From: Leptospira sp. B5-022
Lineage (GTDB): Bacteria > Spirochaetota > Leptospiria > Leptospirales > Leptospiraceae
NCBI RefSeq assembly: GCF_000347035.1
Contig: NZ_ANIJ01000006.1
Coordinates: 310,001-374,000 of the forward strand
Direction: 5' to 3'
Length of the DNA: 64,000 nt
A program made the translations under genes and the position numbers. Positions within the stretch are counted from its first letter, which is position 1, and each line of letters starts with the position of its first letter. A model generated the notes under the pieces. That model saw only the letters and a list, made by a program, of their open reading frames with translations, did no database searches and was not told the DNA's origin. Below, piece after piece: positions 17,893-27,393 of the stretch.

Positions 17893-20132
17893 CCTTATCC
17901 GAAGAACTGGAAAAATCTCTGGGCCAAGCGAGAACGGAAGCCCTTAGAAGAAGAAACGAATATATAACTCTTGAACATATTCTTCTTTCATTAACCTACG
18001 ATCCTGTTGCAGCGGAAGTCCTTCTTGCCTGCGGGGCGGACTTAGACCAGTTACGTTCCGAGCTGAAAGAATATTTAGATACCGAAATGGAATCGGTTCC
18101 GGAAAGTTTCGGAGAAATAGAGCCCGAATATACGATAGGAGCACAGAGAGTTCTTCAGTTAGCTGCATTTCATGTACAATCCACTCAAAAGAAAAAATTG
18201 GATGGAGGTTATGTTCTCGCTTCTCTATTCAGAGAGGATCAGTCCCACGCGGTTTTTTTCTTAGCAAGACAGGATATTTCCCGTTTCGATGTGGTTCGTT
18301 ATATTTCTCATGGAATTAAAAAATCCGGCGAGAAGGTAGGAGAAGGAGCTCCCGCAGACGAGACTTCCAAAAAACAAAGCGGAGATCCTTTGTCTGATTT
18401 CTGTGTAAATTTGACGGAAAAAGCGAGTTTAGGTAAATTGGATCCGCTTGTCGGAAGAGCCGAGGAGATTGAAAGAACCATTCATATTCTCGCGAGACGT
18501 CGCAAAAACAATCCGATATTTGTGGGAGATGCCGGAGTCGGAAAGACCGCAATCGTAGAAGGACTTGCACTCCAGATCGTAAACGGAAAGGTCCCGGATG
18601 TATTAAAAAATACGAAAGTATATTCTTTGGACATGGGACTTCTACTCGCGGGAACCAAGTTCAGAGGAGAATTCGAGGAAAGACTGAAAAATGTTGTGCA
18701 GGCGATTTCCTCCGACCCGGACAATGTACTATTTGTGGATGAGATCCATACGATCATAGGTGCGGGAGCTGTTTCCGGCGGATCCTTGGATGCTTCCAAC
18801 CTTTTGAAGCCTGCACTTTCTAACGGGGAACTTCGTTGTATCGGAACTACAACATACAAGGAATATAAGGCGATCTTCGAGAAGGACCATGCTTTGTCTA
18901 GGAGATTCCAGAAATTAGAAGTAAACGAACCGAGTGTAGAAGAGACCATCCAGATATTAAAAGGACTTTTGCCGAAATACGAACAATTTCACTCCGTAAA
19001 ATATTCTCACCAAGCGGTAGAAGAAGCGGCAAGACTTGCGGAACGTTACATCTTAGATCGTAAACTTCCCGATAAAGCGATCGATCTCATAGATGAGGCA
19101 GGTGCAAAAGTTAAACTAAGGGAAAGTTCCAAGTCTAAGATCGTGAGCGTAAAAGAGATAGAGGAACTTGTATCCAGAATTTCTAAAATTCCTCCTAGAA
19201 CGGTAAAAGCCGATGATAGGGAAAAACTAAAAGCTTTAGATGAAGAATTAAAACGTAAAATTTACGGACAGGACCAAGCAGTGATAGAGCTAGTCCAAGC
19301 GATCCGACTTTCCAGAAGCGGGTTGTCTGAGCCGGGAAAACCCGTGGGTTCTTTTTTGTTCGCGGGTCCTACAGGTGTAGGGAAAACCGAATTATCAAAA
19401 CAACTCGCGGCAATTTTGGGTGTGGAATTCATTCGATTCGATATGAGTGAATACATGGAGAAACATACCGTTTCTAGACTGATCGGTTCTCCTCCCGGTT
19501 ATGTTGGCTTCGAACAAGGTGGTCAGTTGACGGATGCAATCGTTCGCACTCCGCATTGTGTTCTTCTATTAGATGAGATCGAAAAGGCGCATGAGGATAT
19601 TTATAATATTCTTCTGCAGATCATGGATCACGCTACCCTCACGGACAATAATGGTCGGAAAGCGGATTTCAAACAGGTTATTCTGATCATGACGACAAAT
19701 ACGGGTGCCAGAGAAAGGGCTTCCAATCCATTAGGATTCGATAATACAGCTTTGACTGATAGAGGGCTAAAAGCGATCGAAAAGCAGTTTTCTCCTGAGT
19801 TCAGAAATAGGCTTACCGCTATTATTGAATTCTCCGCTTTGGAAGAAGGCACCGTTTCTAAAGTGGTTCGCAAACAGCTAGAACTTCTGGAAACTAGACT
19901 TAAAGAAAAAAGTATCCAAATCCATTATGGAGAGGAAGTCCTGCATTGGATTGCCAGAAAATCCTATGATCCTCTTTTCGGGGCAAGGCCTGTACAGCGG
20001 TGGATAGATTCCAATATTTCCAAAAAACTCTCGGAAGAGATCCTGTTCGGAGAATTAAAAAACGGCGGCGTTGTGAATTTGGAAATACAAAACGAGGAAC
20101 TAAAATTAGTCTTCCGTTCTAGAGAAAAATAA
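17889..20132 (+). CDS. clpA: ATP-dependent Clp protease ATP-binding subunit ClpA
   Basis: A 747-residue two-ring AAA+ unfoldase that feeds ClpP, with ClpS as its adaptor. The N-terminal repeat domain is followed by AAA1 (Walker A GDAGVGKT near 210, Walker B VLFVDEIHTI) and AAA2 (Walker A GPTGVGKT near 490, VLLLDEIEKAHEDI). There is no long coiled M-domain, which separates it from ClpB. clpP is not in the window. The stop codon shares one base with the ATG of the next gene. Confidence 0.96.
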   Translation: MTLSEELEKSLGQARTEALRRRNEYITLEHILLSLTYDPVAAEVLLACGADLDQLRSELKEYLDTEMESVPESFGEIEPEYTIGAQRVLQLAAFHVQSTQKKKLDGGYVLASLFREDQSHAVFFLARQDISRFDVVRYISHGIKKSGEKVGEGAPADETSKKQSGDPLSDFCVNLTEKASLGKLDPLVGRAEEIERTIHILARRRKNNPIFVGDAGVGKTAIVEGLALQIVNGKVPDVLKNTKVYSLDMGLLLAGTKFRGEFEERLKNVVQAISSDPDNVLFVDEIHTIIGAGAVSGGSLDASNLLKPALSNGELRCIGTTTYKEYKAIFEKDHALSRRFQKLEVNEPSVEETIQILKGLLPKYEQFHSVKYSHQAVEEAARLAERYILDRKLPDKAIDLIDEAGAKVKLRESSKSKIVSVKEIEELVSRISKIPPRTVKADDREKLKALDEELKRKIYGQDQAVIELVQAIRLSRSGLSEPGKPVGSFLFAGPTGVGKTELSKQLAAILGVEFIRFDMSEYMEKHTVSRLIGSPPGYVGFEQGGQLTDAIVRTPHCVLLLDEIEKAHEDIYNILLQIMDHATLTDNNGRKADFKQVILIMTTNTGARERASNPLGFDNTALTDRGLKAIEKQFSPEFRNRLTAIIEFSALEEGTVSKVVRKQLELLETRLKEKSIQIHYGEEVLHWIARKSYDPLFGARPVQRWIDSNISKKLSEEILFGELKNGGVVNLEIQNEELKLVFRSREK

Positions 20133-21895
20133 TGTCTTTTAGAACCGTTAGACCTATTCCCAAAAGTTTCCTTCTATTTTTAATTCTACTTCTTTTTACT
20201 TCCGTATCTTGCAAGAAGAACGTTCTATTCATCGAGGGAAGGGAAGTTTCCACACAAAATCTTGTTGCTCCCAAGTTCGGCATAGATCCGAACACTTTGT
20301 TTGCCCAGTCCAAAAAAATCATGATCTCCACCGATTCCGTAGACGCCTCCAAGGTTGGATTGGAGATCTATAAAAAGGGTGGGAATACGATCGATGTGGC
20401 CGTCGCTTCTTCTTTTGCGGTTTCCGTTACACGTCCCTCATCTACAGGAATAGGGGGAGGCGGATTTTTAGTTTATCATCATGCGAAAACCGGAAAATCG
20501 TACGCTTTCGATTTTAGAGAAAGGGCGCCTTCTTTAGCGAATCGTAATATGTATAAGGGACGTCCCAAGGAAGAATCCTTGCTCGGATACAAATCCGTAG
20601 GAGTTCCCGGAATGGTGGCCGGACTTGTGCAGATCCATAAGAAGTTCGGAAAACTGCCTTTAAGGGAGGTTTTAGCGCCGGCAATTCGATTGGCGGAAGA
20701 AGGATTTGTGGTATATCCGGATCTTTCGGAAGCAATCCAAGAATCGGAACAGGACATGAGCCCTGGAATGAAAAAGATTTTTATACCTGGAGGAAAAATC
20801 CCGGAATCCGGAGATGTACTCGTCCAGAAAGATCTTGCAAAAACTCTAAGGATCATTTCGGAAACGGGAGACAAGGATTTTTATACCGGAGCAATAGCGA
20901 AAGCCTTCGCAGAAGAAGTTTCTGCTAATGGGGGCTCCATTCATTTTACCGATCTGAAAAATTATATGGTAAAGGAGGAAAGACCGTTAGAGATTACTTA
21001 TAGAAATTATCATATTCTCACTATGTTTCCTCCTTCTTCCGGTGTTCATCTTTTTACAATGCTAAAGATGTTGGAAACGAAAGAACTTCATTCTATGTTC
21101 GATTTTTCCACAAGTGATTATTATCACTTCCTAGCGGAAGTTATGAGAAGAGGATATTCAGATCGAGCGGTCCTCGGAGGAGATCCAGGATTTACTAAGA
21201 TCCCGGTAGACACATTGATTTCTTCCGAGTATGCCAAAGAAAAAATTTCGGATTTCAATCCAGTGAAGGCGACGCCTAGCTCCACATATTTAAACAGACT
21301 GAACTTAAAAGCGGAATCTCCCGAAACCACTCATATTTCAGTAGTGGATGCCGAAGGAAATGCGGTCTCAACCACACATTCTATCAATTATCGATTTGGC
21401 GCGGCTGTTGTATTGGATGGATACGGATTTGTTCTAAATGACACAATGGACGATTTCAGCCGTTCCCCGGGAGAACCGAACGTCTACGGTCTCATCGGTG
21501 CGGAAGCAAATTCCATCCAACCGGGAAAAACACCTCTCAGCTCCATGTCTCCTACCATCGTTCTTAAAAATGGGGAGACATTTTTGGTCACGGGTGCACC
21601 GGGGGGGTCGTACATAGTAAATGCGGTTTTACAATCCATATTATTTAATTTAGACTTAAATCTTACATTATATGAATCCGTTGCCAGGGGAAGGATACAT
21701 CACCAATTCTTTCCGGATGCACTTTCTATCGAAGGGCCCGCGACTGATACTGCAACTTTTAACCAGTTAAAAGCGAAAAAACATGAAGTCCGTCTTGGAA
21801 ATAATATGGCAAAATTGTTCTGCGTAAAGAGAGAGAATGGTACATTGTATGGTGCGGCAGACCCAAGGGGAGACGGGATCCCTCTGGGGGATTAA
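20132..21895 (+). CDS. ggt: Gamma-glutamyltransferase, lipoprotein
   Basis: Ggt cleaves the gamma-glutamyl bond of glutathione and transfers the group to water or amino acids. The 587-residue precursor has a lipid signal ending in TSVSC with Cys27 as the likely lipidated residue. The self-processing nucleophile is the first Thr of TTHISVVD (about Thr399), and GGSYI and PLSSMSPT give the gamma-glutamyl pocket. It starts on the last base of the clpA stop, and gshA follows after 30 bases. It should act in the periplasm or at the surface to recycle glutathione. Confidence 0.93.
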   Translation: MSFRTVRPIPKSFLLFLILLLFTSVSCKKNVLFIEGREVSTQNLVAPKFGIDPNTLFAQSKKIMISTDSVDASKVGLEIYKKGGNTIDVAVASSFAVSVTRPSSTGIGGGGFLVYHHAKTGKSYAFDFRERAPSLANRNMYKGRPKEESLLGYKSVGVPGMVAGLVQIHKKFGKLPLREVLAPAIRLAEEGFVVYPDLSEAIQESEQDMSPGMKKIFIPGGKIPESGDVLVQKDLAKTLRIISETGDKDFYTGAIAKAFAEEVSANGGSIHFTDLKNYMVKEERPLEITYRNYHILTMFPPSSGVHLFTMLKMLETKELHSMFDFSTSDYYHFLAEVMRRGYSDRAVLGGDPGFTKIPVDTLISSEYAKEKISDFNPVKATPSSTYLNRLNLKAESPETTHISVVDAEGNAVSTTHSINYRFGAAVVLDGYGFVLNDTMDDFSRSPGEPNVYGLIGAEANSIQPGKTPLSSMSPTIVLKNGETFLVTGAPGGSYIVNAVLQSILFNLDLNLTLYESVARGRIHHQFFPDALSIEGPATDTATFNQLKAKKHEVRLGNNMAKLFCVKRENGTLYGAADPRGDGIPLGD

Positions 21896-21925
21896 TATTA
21901 AAAAAAAGAAATATAGGAATATAAA

Positions 21926-23467
21926 ATGAATCGATCCGCCAAAACTCCGGTATTTCCGAATCTGCGTCATGCTGTAAAAGCAAAACACGGTTTGGAAAAG
22001 GAAAGTATGCGTATATTTTTCGACGGAAGGATTGCTACTACTCCTCATCCGGAATCCTTGGGTTCCAGCTTGACAAACCATTTTATCAAGACGGATTTTT
22101 CGGAACCTCAACTTGAATTCGCTACGAACCCTAGACCTAGGATTGAGGCGATCGTAAGAGAATTACAAGATCTGCATATATTCACTTCCAGACATTTGAA
22201 AGATGAATGGATCTGGCCTTTTAGTATGCCTCCGATTCTTCCTAAAGAAGATAAGGATATTCCTCTCGGACAATACGGTCATTCTTTTTCCGGAGAATGG
22301 AAAACCGTCTATCGGAACGGATTAGGTCTGCGATATGGAAGAAGGATGCAAACCATCTCGGGAGTTCATTATAATTTTTCCTTCTCAAATCTGTTTTTAA
22401 AACAAATTTTAGGAAAAGAGATCCATGCATTCACCAAGGAAGAGATTTCGGAATTATATCTTTCCGTTACCCGGAATTTTATGCGAAGGGTTCCTGAAAT
22501 TTTATATCTAACCGGAGCTACTCCTGTTTTTGACGAAACCTTTCTGCCTGTGAATAGCGATTTCCCTTTTGTAAAACATAAGGAACATACTTATTATGCT
22601 CCTTATGCTACTTCGTTGAGAATGAGCGAGATCGGATATACAAGCAAAGTTCAGGATGAACTTCCTATTAATTACAATTCTTTAAAAGAATATATAGACG
22701 GGATGTGTTACGCAGTCAGCACTCCCTATTCAAAATACCAGGGATTTGGCGGAATTCCGAACCAACTGAACGACCATTATCTGCAGATAGAAAACGAATT
22801 TTATTCTCCGATCCGTCCTAAACAGATTCCTAAAAACGAAGAAAGACCCCTCGACGCTCTCCAAAGCAGAGGAATCCAATACATTGAGATCCGTTGTTTG
22901 GATCTCCAACCTGAATCGCCTACGGGAATCCACAAACCAAGTCTTGGTTATATACAAATGGTATTGTTGGATGGTTTGTTAAAGGAAAGTAAATCTATAG
23001 ACCAAAAGGAAAAACTAAGGATCAGAGAAAATACAAAAAGGATCATTTGGGAAGGGAGAAAACCTGGGCTAAAAGTTTTAGATGATGACGGGCAAGAAGA
23101 AGATTTTATATCCCGTGGAAAGGAATTTACCCAAAGTCTTTTACCTATTGCGGAAGAATTGGATCGTCATACGGGAAAAAGATTCTACCAAGAAATTTTA
23201 AACATTATGAATAGACGTTGGGAAGACGCTTCGTGTACTCCTTCCGGAAAACTAATGGATCGTATCTTGAACGAAAACTGGGAATTTAGGGATCTTGGGA
23301 TCCATCTGGCTAAAGAAAATTATAGAAACCAATCACAGATGGAGCTAACTCCGGGCAAATTTAATATGTTTATTAAAGAAGTCCAAAAGTCATTGGCGGA
23401 AAAAATAAAAATAGAGGAATCCGAAAAAGTAAAGAAGAACCCGACCGCAAGGATCTGCAACCATTGA
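21926..23467 (+). CDS. gshA: Glutamate-cysteine ligase
   Basis: This 513-residue enzyme makes gamma-glutamylcysteine, the committed step of glutathione synthesis. It belongs to the Escherichia coli-type family: KHGLEKESMRI near the N-terminus, FATNPRP, then YRNGLGLRYGRRMQTISGVHYNFS, with the acidic and His residues of the ATP and cysteine sites. AGGAA precedes the ATG. It overlaps the next gene by four bases (TTGA), so the two steps of glutathione synthesis are translationally coupled. Confidence 0.95.
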   Translation: MNRSAKTPVFPNLRHAVKAKHGLEKESMRIFFDGRIATTPHPESLGSSLTNHFIKTDFSEPQLEFATNPRPRIEAIVRELQDLHIFTSRHLKDEWIWPFSMPPILPKEDKDIPLGQYGHSFSGEWKTVYRNGLGLRYGRRMQTISGVHYNFSFSNLFLKQILGKEIHAFTKEEISELYLSVTRNFMRRVPEILYLTGATPVFDETFLPVNSDFPFVKHKEHTYYAPYATSLRMSEIGYTSKVQDELPINYNSLKEYIDGMCYAVSTPYSKYQGFGGIPNQLNDHYLQIENEFYSPIRPKQIPKNEERPLDALQSRGIQYIEIRCLDLQPESPTGIHKPSLGYIQMVLLDGLLKESKSIDQKEKLRIRENTKRIIWEGRKPGLKVLDDDGQEEDFISRGKEFTQSLLPIAEELDRHTGKRFYQEILNIMNRRWEDASCTPSGKLMDRILNENWEFRDLGIHLAKENYRNQSQMELTPGKFNMFIKEVQKSLAEKIKIEESEKVKKNPTARICNH

Positions 23468-24495
23468 AATACAAACTGGAACCGGGACAAAAACTAGATC
23501 CGAATGAATTCATCCTGAAAGGATTTGAGGATCTGGAGATTTCCACTCAGATTGTGATCCGAGATGCACTCAACCGGGGATTGGAAGTAGAGATCTTAGA
23601 TCGTCCTAGCCATTTTATCCGACTTTCAGGAAAAGGGAACACAAGGCTCGTAAAGGAAGCCTCCAAAACGGAGCTGGATTCCTATATGACCTTCCTGGTG
23701 ATGGAAAATAAGACCATCACGAAACGTATTTTAGAAGAATCGAATATACTTGTGCCCAAGGGAACTGCAGTCTCCGACCTGAATTCCGGACTCGAATTTT
23801 TAAACAAAAATTCGGATAGAAAGATGGTGGTAAAACCGGTGACTACAAATTTCGGGATCGGGATCAGTATTCTTCCACCTTCTTCATCAGCGGAAGATAA
23901 GAAGAAGGCCTTGGAAATAGCGCTCGGATTTTCAGAAACCGCTATCGTAGAGGAGTTTGCGGAAGGAAACGAATATCGGTTTTTAGTGATCGGGGACGAA
24001 TGTGTCGCAGTATGTAATCGTATTCCAGCGAACGTTACCGGTGACGGTAAAAAAAACATCCGAGAACTGATCGAGGAAAAAAATTCAGATCCAAGAAGAG
24101 GAGTGGGGCATGTGACCCCTCTGGAAAAAATACGATTGGATGAAACTGAACTAAATGTTCTAAACGAGTCCGGCAGAAAACCCGAATCCGTCCCGAAAGC
24201 CGGAGAGATCGTATTTGTTCGTAAAAACTCCAATATCAGCACAGGTGGAGATTCAGTGGATGTGACTGATAACGCACATTCTTCCTATAAAAAACTAGCG
24301 GTAGAAGCTGCAAAAGCTGTCAAAGCGAAGATCTGCGGTGTGGATATTATAGTAAAGGATCTGGAGTCTGAGGGGGATTATAGGATCTTAGAGTTGAATT
24401 TCAATCCTGTATTATATATTCATAATTATCCCTATTTGGGCAAGAATAGAAAGGTAGGAGAAAAAATTTTGGATGTATTAGGTTACGGTCCTTAA
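23464..24495 (+). CDS. ATP-grasp glutathione synthetase of the GshF C-domain type
   Basis: This 343-residue ATP-grasp enzyme matches the C-terminal half of bifunctional GshF, not the classical GshB. Visible features are KMVVKPVTTNFGIGIS, the ligand-binding VEEFAEGNEYRFLVI, an RRGVGHVT segment and the metal-binding end GVDIIVKDL...ILELNFNPVL. Its role would be to add glycine to gamma-glutamylcysteine. The TTG start overlaps the gshA stop. A cyanophycin-synthetase-like or D-Ala ligase-like role is less likely given the neighbour. It converges on and overlaps a glutaredoxin gene by 18 bases. Confidence 0.85.
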   Translation: MKYKLEPGQKLDPNEFILKGFEDLEISTQIVIRDALNRGLEVEILDRPSHFIRLSGKGNTRLVKEASKTELDSYMTFLVMENKTITKRILEESNILVPKGTAVSDLNSGLEFLNKNSDRKMVVKPVTTNFGIGISILPPSSSAEDKKKALEIALGFSETAIVEEFAEGNEYRFLVIGDECVAVCNRIPANVTGDGKKNIRELIEEKNSDPRRGVGHVTPLEKIRLDETELNVLNESGRKPESVPKAGEIVFVRKNSNISTGGDSVDVTDNAHSSYKKLAVEAAKAVKAKICGVDIIVKDLESEGDYRILELNFNPVLYIHNYPYLGKNRKVGEKILDVLGYGP

Positions 24496-24738
24496 TTTCT
24501 GGATCTTACTTTTTACATAGTCTACGATGTCTCTTGACTCGTACATTTTGATATCGCCGTCTACCAGAAAAGGAACCTGAGAGAGTCCTCCTAAACGTAG
24601 GACCTCCTCTCTGCCTGGGGTTCCTCTGCTGGCCTCAACCAATTCGTAGTCCTTACCTTCTTTCAGGCCCATTTCCGAAAAATGACCGCGAACAAAAGCG
24701 CAGTAAGGACAAGTATCGTATTGGAAGAGTTTCATCAT
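24478..24738 (-). CDS. Glutaredoxin-like protein, CPYC type
   Basis: An 86-residue thioredoxin-fold protein (ATG at 24738) with the dithiol site CPYC near the N-terminus, the cis-proline motif QVPFLVDGD, and MYESRDIVDYV at the C-terminal helix. It looks like a glutaredoxin or the N-domain of a glutathione S-transferase and should reduce disulfides with glutathione. A GTG three codons upstream would overlap grxD by eight bases. It is immediately downstream of the CGFS glutaredoxin. Confidence 0.87.
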   Translation of the reverse strand: MMKLFQYDTCPYCAFVRGHFSEMGLKEGKDYELVEASRGTPGREEVLRLGGLSQVPFLVDGDIKMYESRDIVDYVKSKIQKLRTVT

Positions 24739-24739
24739 A

Positions 24740-25051
24740 TTAGGCACCGATCTTTTTTTGGAGTTCTCCGCTTCTTGCCATTTCTACAACGATATCGTGA
24801 CCGCCGATAAATTCTCCGTCAATATATAACTGAGGAATAGTAGGCCAGTTTGCGAATTCTTTGATCCCTTCTCTGATGGACATATCGGAAAGAACGTTAA
24901 ACGAGTTATAATCAGCACCCAGGCTTCTTAGAACGTTGGTCACTCCGGCGGAAAAACCGCACATAGGAGCGTCAGGGGTCCCTTTCATAAACAGAAATAT
25001 TTTTTTAGAAGCGATCAATCCTTCGATCTTATCTTGTAATTCTTTATCCAT
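24740..25051 (-). CDS. grxD: Monothiol glutaredoxin
   Basis: A 103-residue monothiol glutaredoxin with CGFS at 31-34, FMKGTPDAPM before it, WPTIPQLYIDGEFIGGHDIV after it. CGFS glutaredoxins bind a [2Fe-2S] cluster with glutathione and hand it on, often in a complex with BolA proteins. The BolA gene directly upstream fits this. It lies in a minus-strand run with another BolA and the CPYC glutaredoxin. Confidence 0.96.
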   Translation of the reverse strand: MDKELQDKIEGLIASKKIFLFMKGTPDAPMCGFSAGVTNVLRSLGADYNSFNVLSDMSIREGIKEFANWPTIPQLYIDGEFIGGHDIVVEMARSGELQKKIGA

Positions 25052-25076
25052 GATACTTGTTCCTATCTGTTAATAA

Positions 25077-25301
25077 TTATGATACTTTAGTTTCCAGACC
25101 TAAGGCATGGACTTCGGCTTTCAGCTCGTCCTTTAACGTGGCGTATACCATTCTGTGTTGTTCCACGACGGACTTTCCGGCAAATCCGGAAAACTTTACG
25201 ATCGCTTTGATATGTACTCCGTCGTTGTACGGATCTTGGATCTCTACTTCCGAGCCCGGAAGTCCTGCTTGGATTTTTTCCCGAATTTCTTGGACAGTCA
25301 T
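25077..25301 (-). CDS. BolA-family protein (IbaG-like)
   Basis: A 74-residue single BolA domain with the family helix-turn-helix-like VVEQHRMVYATL (about 48-59) and a conserved His likely to bind the shared cluster with a CGFS glutaredoxin. The glutaredoxin gene lies 25 bases downstream. The length fits IbaG/YrbA rather than longer BolA. Confidence 0.93.
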   Translation of the reverse strand: MTVQEIREKIQAGLPGSEVEIQDPYNDGVHIKAIVKFSGFAGKSVVEQHRMVYATLKDELKAEVHALGLETKVS

Positions 25302-25366
25302 CTGTTATATCTTAGACTCTTTTACTATCAGCACTTTTTAGAATCTCTTCCCGGACAATCTTTTTT

Positions 25367-25639
25367 CTAAGGGGTAGAAGTCTTTAATTCCAAAGCATGG
25401 ACTCCCCATTCTTTTAGGAATGGATCCATGATCCGGTAAACGGACCTATGCTGTTCCAAAAGGGATTTTCCCCGGAACTCGGGACTCGTGATAAAGATCC
25501 GGATATGAGTCCCACTTGTTTTTCCGGTCGGGTTTCCGGAATGACCTGCATGTTGTTCCGAAAAATCCTCTATCCGCAGTTCGGAAGGAGAGAGTCCGTT
25601 TCTCAAAAGTTTTTCCATTTCTATAAATATATCTTGCAT
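25367..25639 (-). CDS. BolA-family protein
   Basis: A second BolA domain of 90 residues with the family motif LLEQHRSVYRIM and a His-rich loop after residue 30 (SEQHAGHSG). The ATG at 25639 has AAAGG upstream; an upstream TTG-type start would overlap the ABC permease gene. This paralogue is longer in the beta1-beta2 loop, as in true BolA. It lies between the ABC exporter genes and the IbaG-like gene. Confidence 0.88.
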   Translation of the reverse strand: MQDIFIEMEKLLRNGLSPSELRIEDFSEQHAGHSGNPTGKTSGTHIRIFITSPEFRGKSLLEQHRSVYRIMDPFLKEWGVHALELKTSTP

Positions 25640-25643
25640 ACCT

Positions 25644-26417
25644 TTAGGTCCTCGTACCGTATCCACGGCTTAGTAAAAATACGGAGATGGAATAAAGTAG
25701 AATGGTCCCTACCACTAAAAGTCCGATAGCTTCTAACGGATCTATATCGCTTACTCCTAAAAATCCATAACGGAATGCGTTTACCATATACAGAATAGGA
25801 TTGAACTTAGAAATGATCTGCCAAGTGTCCGGAAGCATTTTGATAGAATAGAATACTCCGCCCAAATAGGTTAAAGGAGTCAGTATGAATGTGGGAATGA
25901 TGGTTACGTCGTCGAATTTTTTGGCATATAAAGCATTCAAAAATCCTCCCATAGAGAACATCAAAGCGGAAAGTGCAACTGTGATCACTACTATTCCCGC
26001 GTCGTACAGTTTTAATTCGGTGAAAAATAAGGACACTAACGTTACGATAAATCCTACTAAAACTCCGCGGATCACTCCGCCTATAGAATAGCCAAGCACG
26101 ATCAAATAAGCCGGAGTAGGGGAAACTAGAAGTTCCTCTATATTCTTTCCGAATTTCGCTCCGAAAAAGGAAGATACCACATTATTGTATGCGTTCAGTA
26201 TGACCGACATCATTACTAGTCCGGGAACGATAAACTGGATATAGGTATGACCTCCTACATCTCCGATCTGAGAACCCACCAATTTTCCGAAGATCAGGAA
26301 GTATAAGGAAATTGTAATACCCGGCGGGATCAATGTTTGGATCCAGATCCTTAGGATGCGGACCGTTTCTTTTCGAACGATTGTGGAGAATGCGTTGAAT
26401 TTTTCTTGGAAGTTCAC
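25644..26417 (-). CDS. ABC-2 type exporter permease
   Basis: A 257-residue permease with six predicted helices and the ABC-2 layout seen in YadH/NodJ. Conserved FVPGLVMMSVILNAY lies near the start of helix 2, and LTYLGGVFYSIKMLP is at the usual loop before helix 5. The substrate is unknown. Its start overlaps the stop of the ATPase gene by four bases (26414-26417). Confidence 0.9.
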   Translation of the reverse strand: MNFQEKFNAFSTIVRKETVRILRIWIQTLIPPGITISLYFLIFGKLVGSQIGDVGGHTYIQFIVPGLVMMSVILNAYNNVVSSFFGAKFGKNIEELLVSPTPAYLIVLGYSIGGVIRGVLVGFIVTLVSLFFTELKLYDAGIVVITVALSALMFSMGGFLNALYAKKFDDVTIIPTFILTPLTYLGGVFYSIKMLPDTWQIISKFNPILYMVNAFRYGFLGVSDIDPLEAIGLLVVGTILLYSISVFLLSRGYGTRT

Positions 26418-27331
26418 AGTTTTTTCTCCACGAGTTTCAAAAATAGTTCCTCCAATCGATTCGACTTATTTCTCATACTTGTGATTTGGATCCCACTTTT
26501 GTCTAAAAGTCGAAATAGTTCGTTTAATGAATTGTTCTTTCCGACGTCCACTTCCAAGGTGAGATCATCCACTTTATTCAAATGGAATCCGTTCAGATCT
26601 ATCGCGGACGAGAGCGGTTGTTGTAGATCCAATACGAATGTTTGAGTATCCAGTTTTACCAAAAGTTCTTTCATGGAAGTATTCTCCACGATCTTTCCTT
26701 GGTCTATGATCGCTATCTTCTTACAAAGATTTTCGGCTTCTTCTAAGTAATGTGTGGTAAGAATGATCGTGATCCCGGATTCGTTCAGTTTTACTAAGAA
26801 GTCCCAAAGAGAACGTCTGAATTCGATATCAACACCGGCGGTTGGCTCATCCAAGATCAAAACTTTCGGATTATGCACTAAGGCTCTTGCGATCATAAGC
26901 CTTCTTTTCATTCCACCGGACAGTCTACCTGCACCTTCTCTTCTTTTGTCGTAGAGTCCAAGTTGTCTTAAATAATTACGGGTTCTTTCTACCGCCACTT
27001 TTCTGGAAAGTCCGTAATATCCCCCTTGGTTGATAACTATATCTTCTACTTTCTCGAATATATTAAAATTGAATTCTTGGGGTACCACACCGATATAAGA
27101 TTTTGCTAATGTAAGGTCCGTGTCTATATCCGCTCCGTAAATTTTCACTTTTCCGGAAGTTTTGTTCACTAAGGAACTTAAGATACCGATCGTAGTGGAT
27201 TTACCCGCACCGTTCGGACCTAAAAGGGCAAAAAAGTCCCCTTCGTCCACAGTCAGATCGATCCCTTTTAAGGCCTGCACTCCCCCGGCGTAGGTCTTCA
27301 CCAAATTTTTTATTTCTAAGGCTTTATTCAT
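26414..27331 (-). CDS. ABC exporter ATP-binding protein
   Basis: The 305-residue ATPase partner of the ABC-2 permease, with Walker A GPNGAGKST (about 38-46), signature LSGGMKRR, Walker B LILDEPTAGVD and the switch His in LTTHYLEEAE. The C-terminal ~80 residues are the extension found in YadG/DrrA-like exporters. It overlaps the permease gene, so both are made in equal amounts. It may export lipid, glycan or drug; nothing in the sequence decides. Confidence 0.93.
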   Translation of the reverse strand: MNKALEIKNLVKTYAGGVQALKGIDLTVDEGDFFALLGPNGAGKSTTIGILSSLVNKTSGKVKIYGADIDTDLTLAKSYIGVVPQEFNFNIFEKVEDIVINQGGYYGLSRKVAVERTRNYLRQLGLYDKRREGAGRLSGGMKRRLMIARALVHNPKVLILDEPTAGVDIEFRRSLWDFLVKLNESGITIILTTHYLEEAENLCKKIAIIDQGKIVENTSMKELLVKLDTQTFVLDLQQPLSSAIDLNGFHLNKVDDLTLEVDVGKNNSLNELFRLLDKSGIQITSMRNKSNRLEELFLKLVEKKL

Positions 27332-27393
27332 CCGCGAAAAAACGCTCCAATTCTATGATTTTGAACAAGCCCTGTTTCGACAATCTTTTGGCT

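Noticed and set aside
23682..24242. A 186-codon minus-strand frame
   Set aside because: It lies fully inside the ATP-grasp gene on the other strand, and the product has no recognisable domain.
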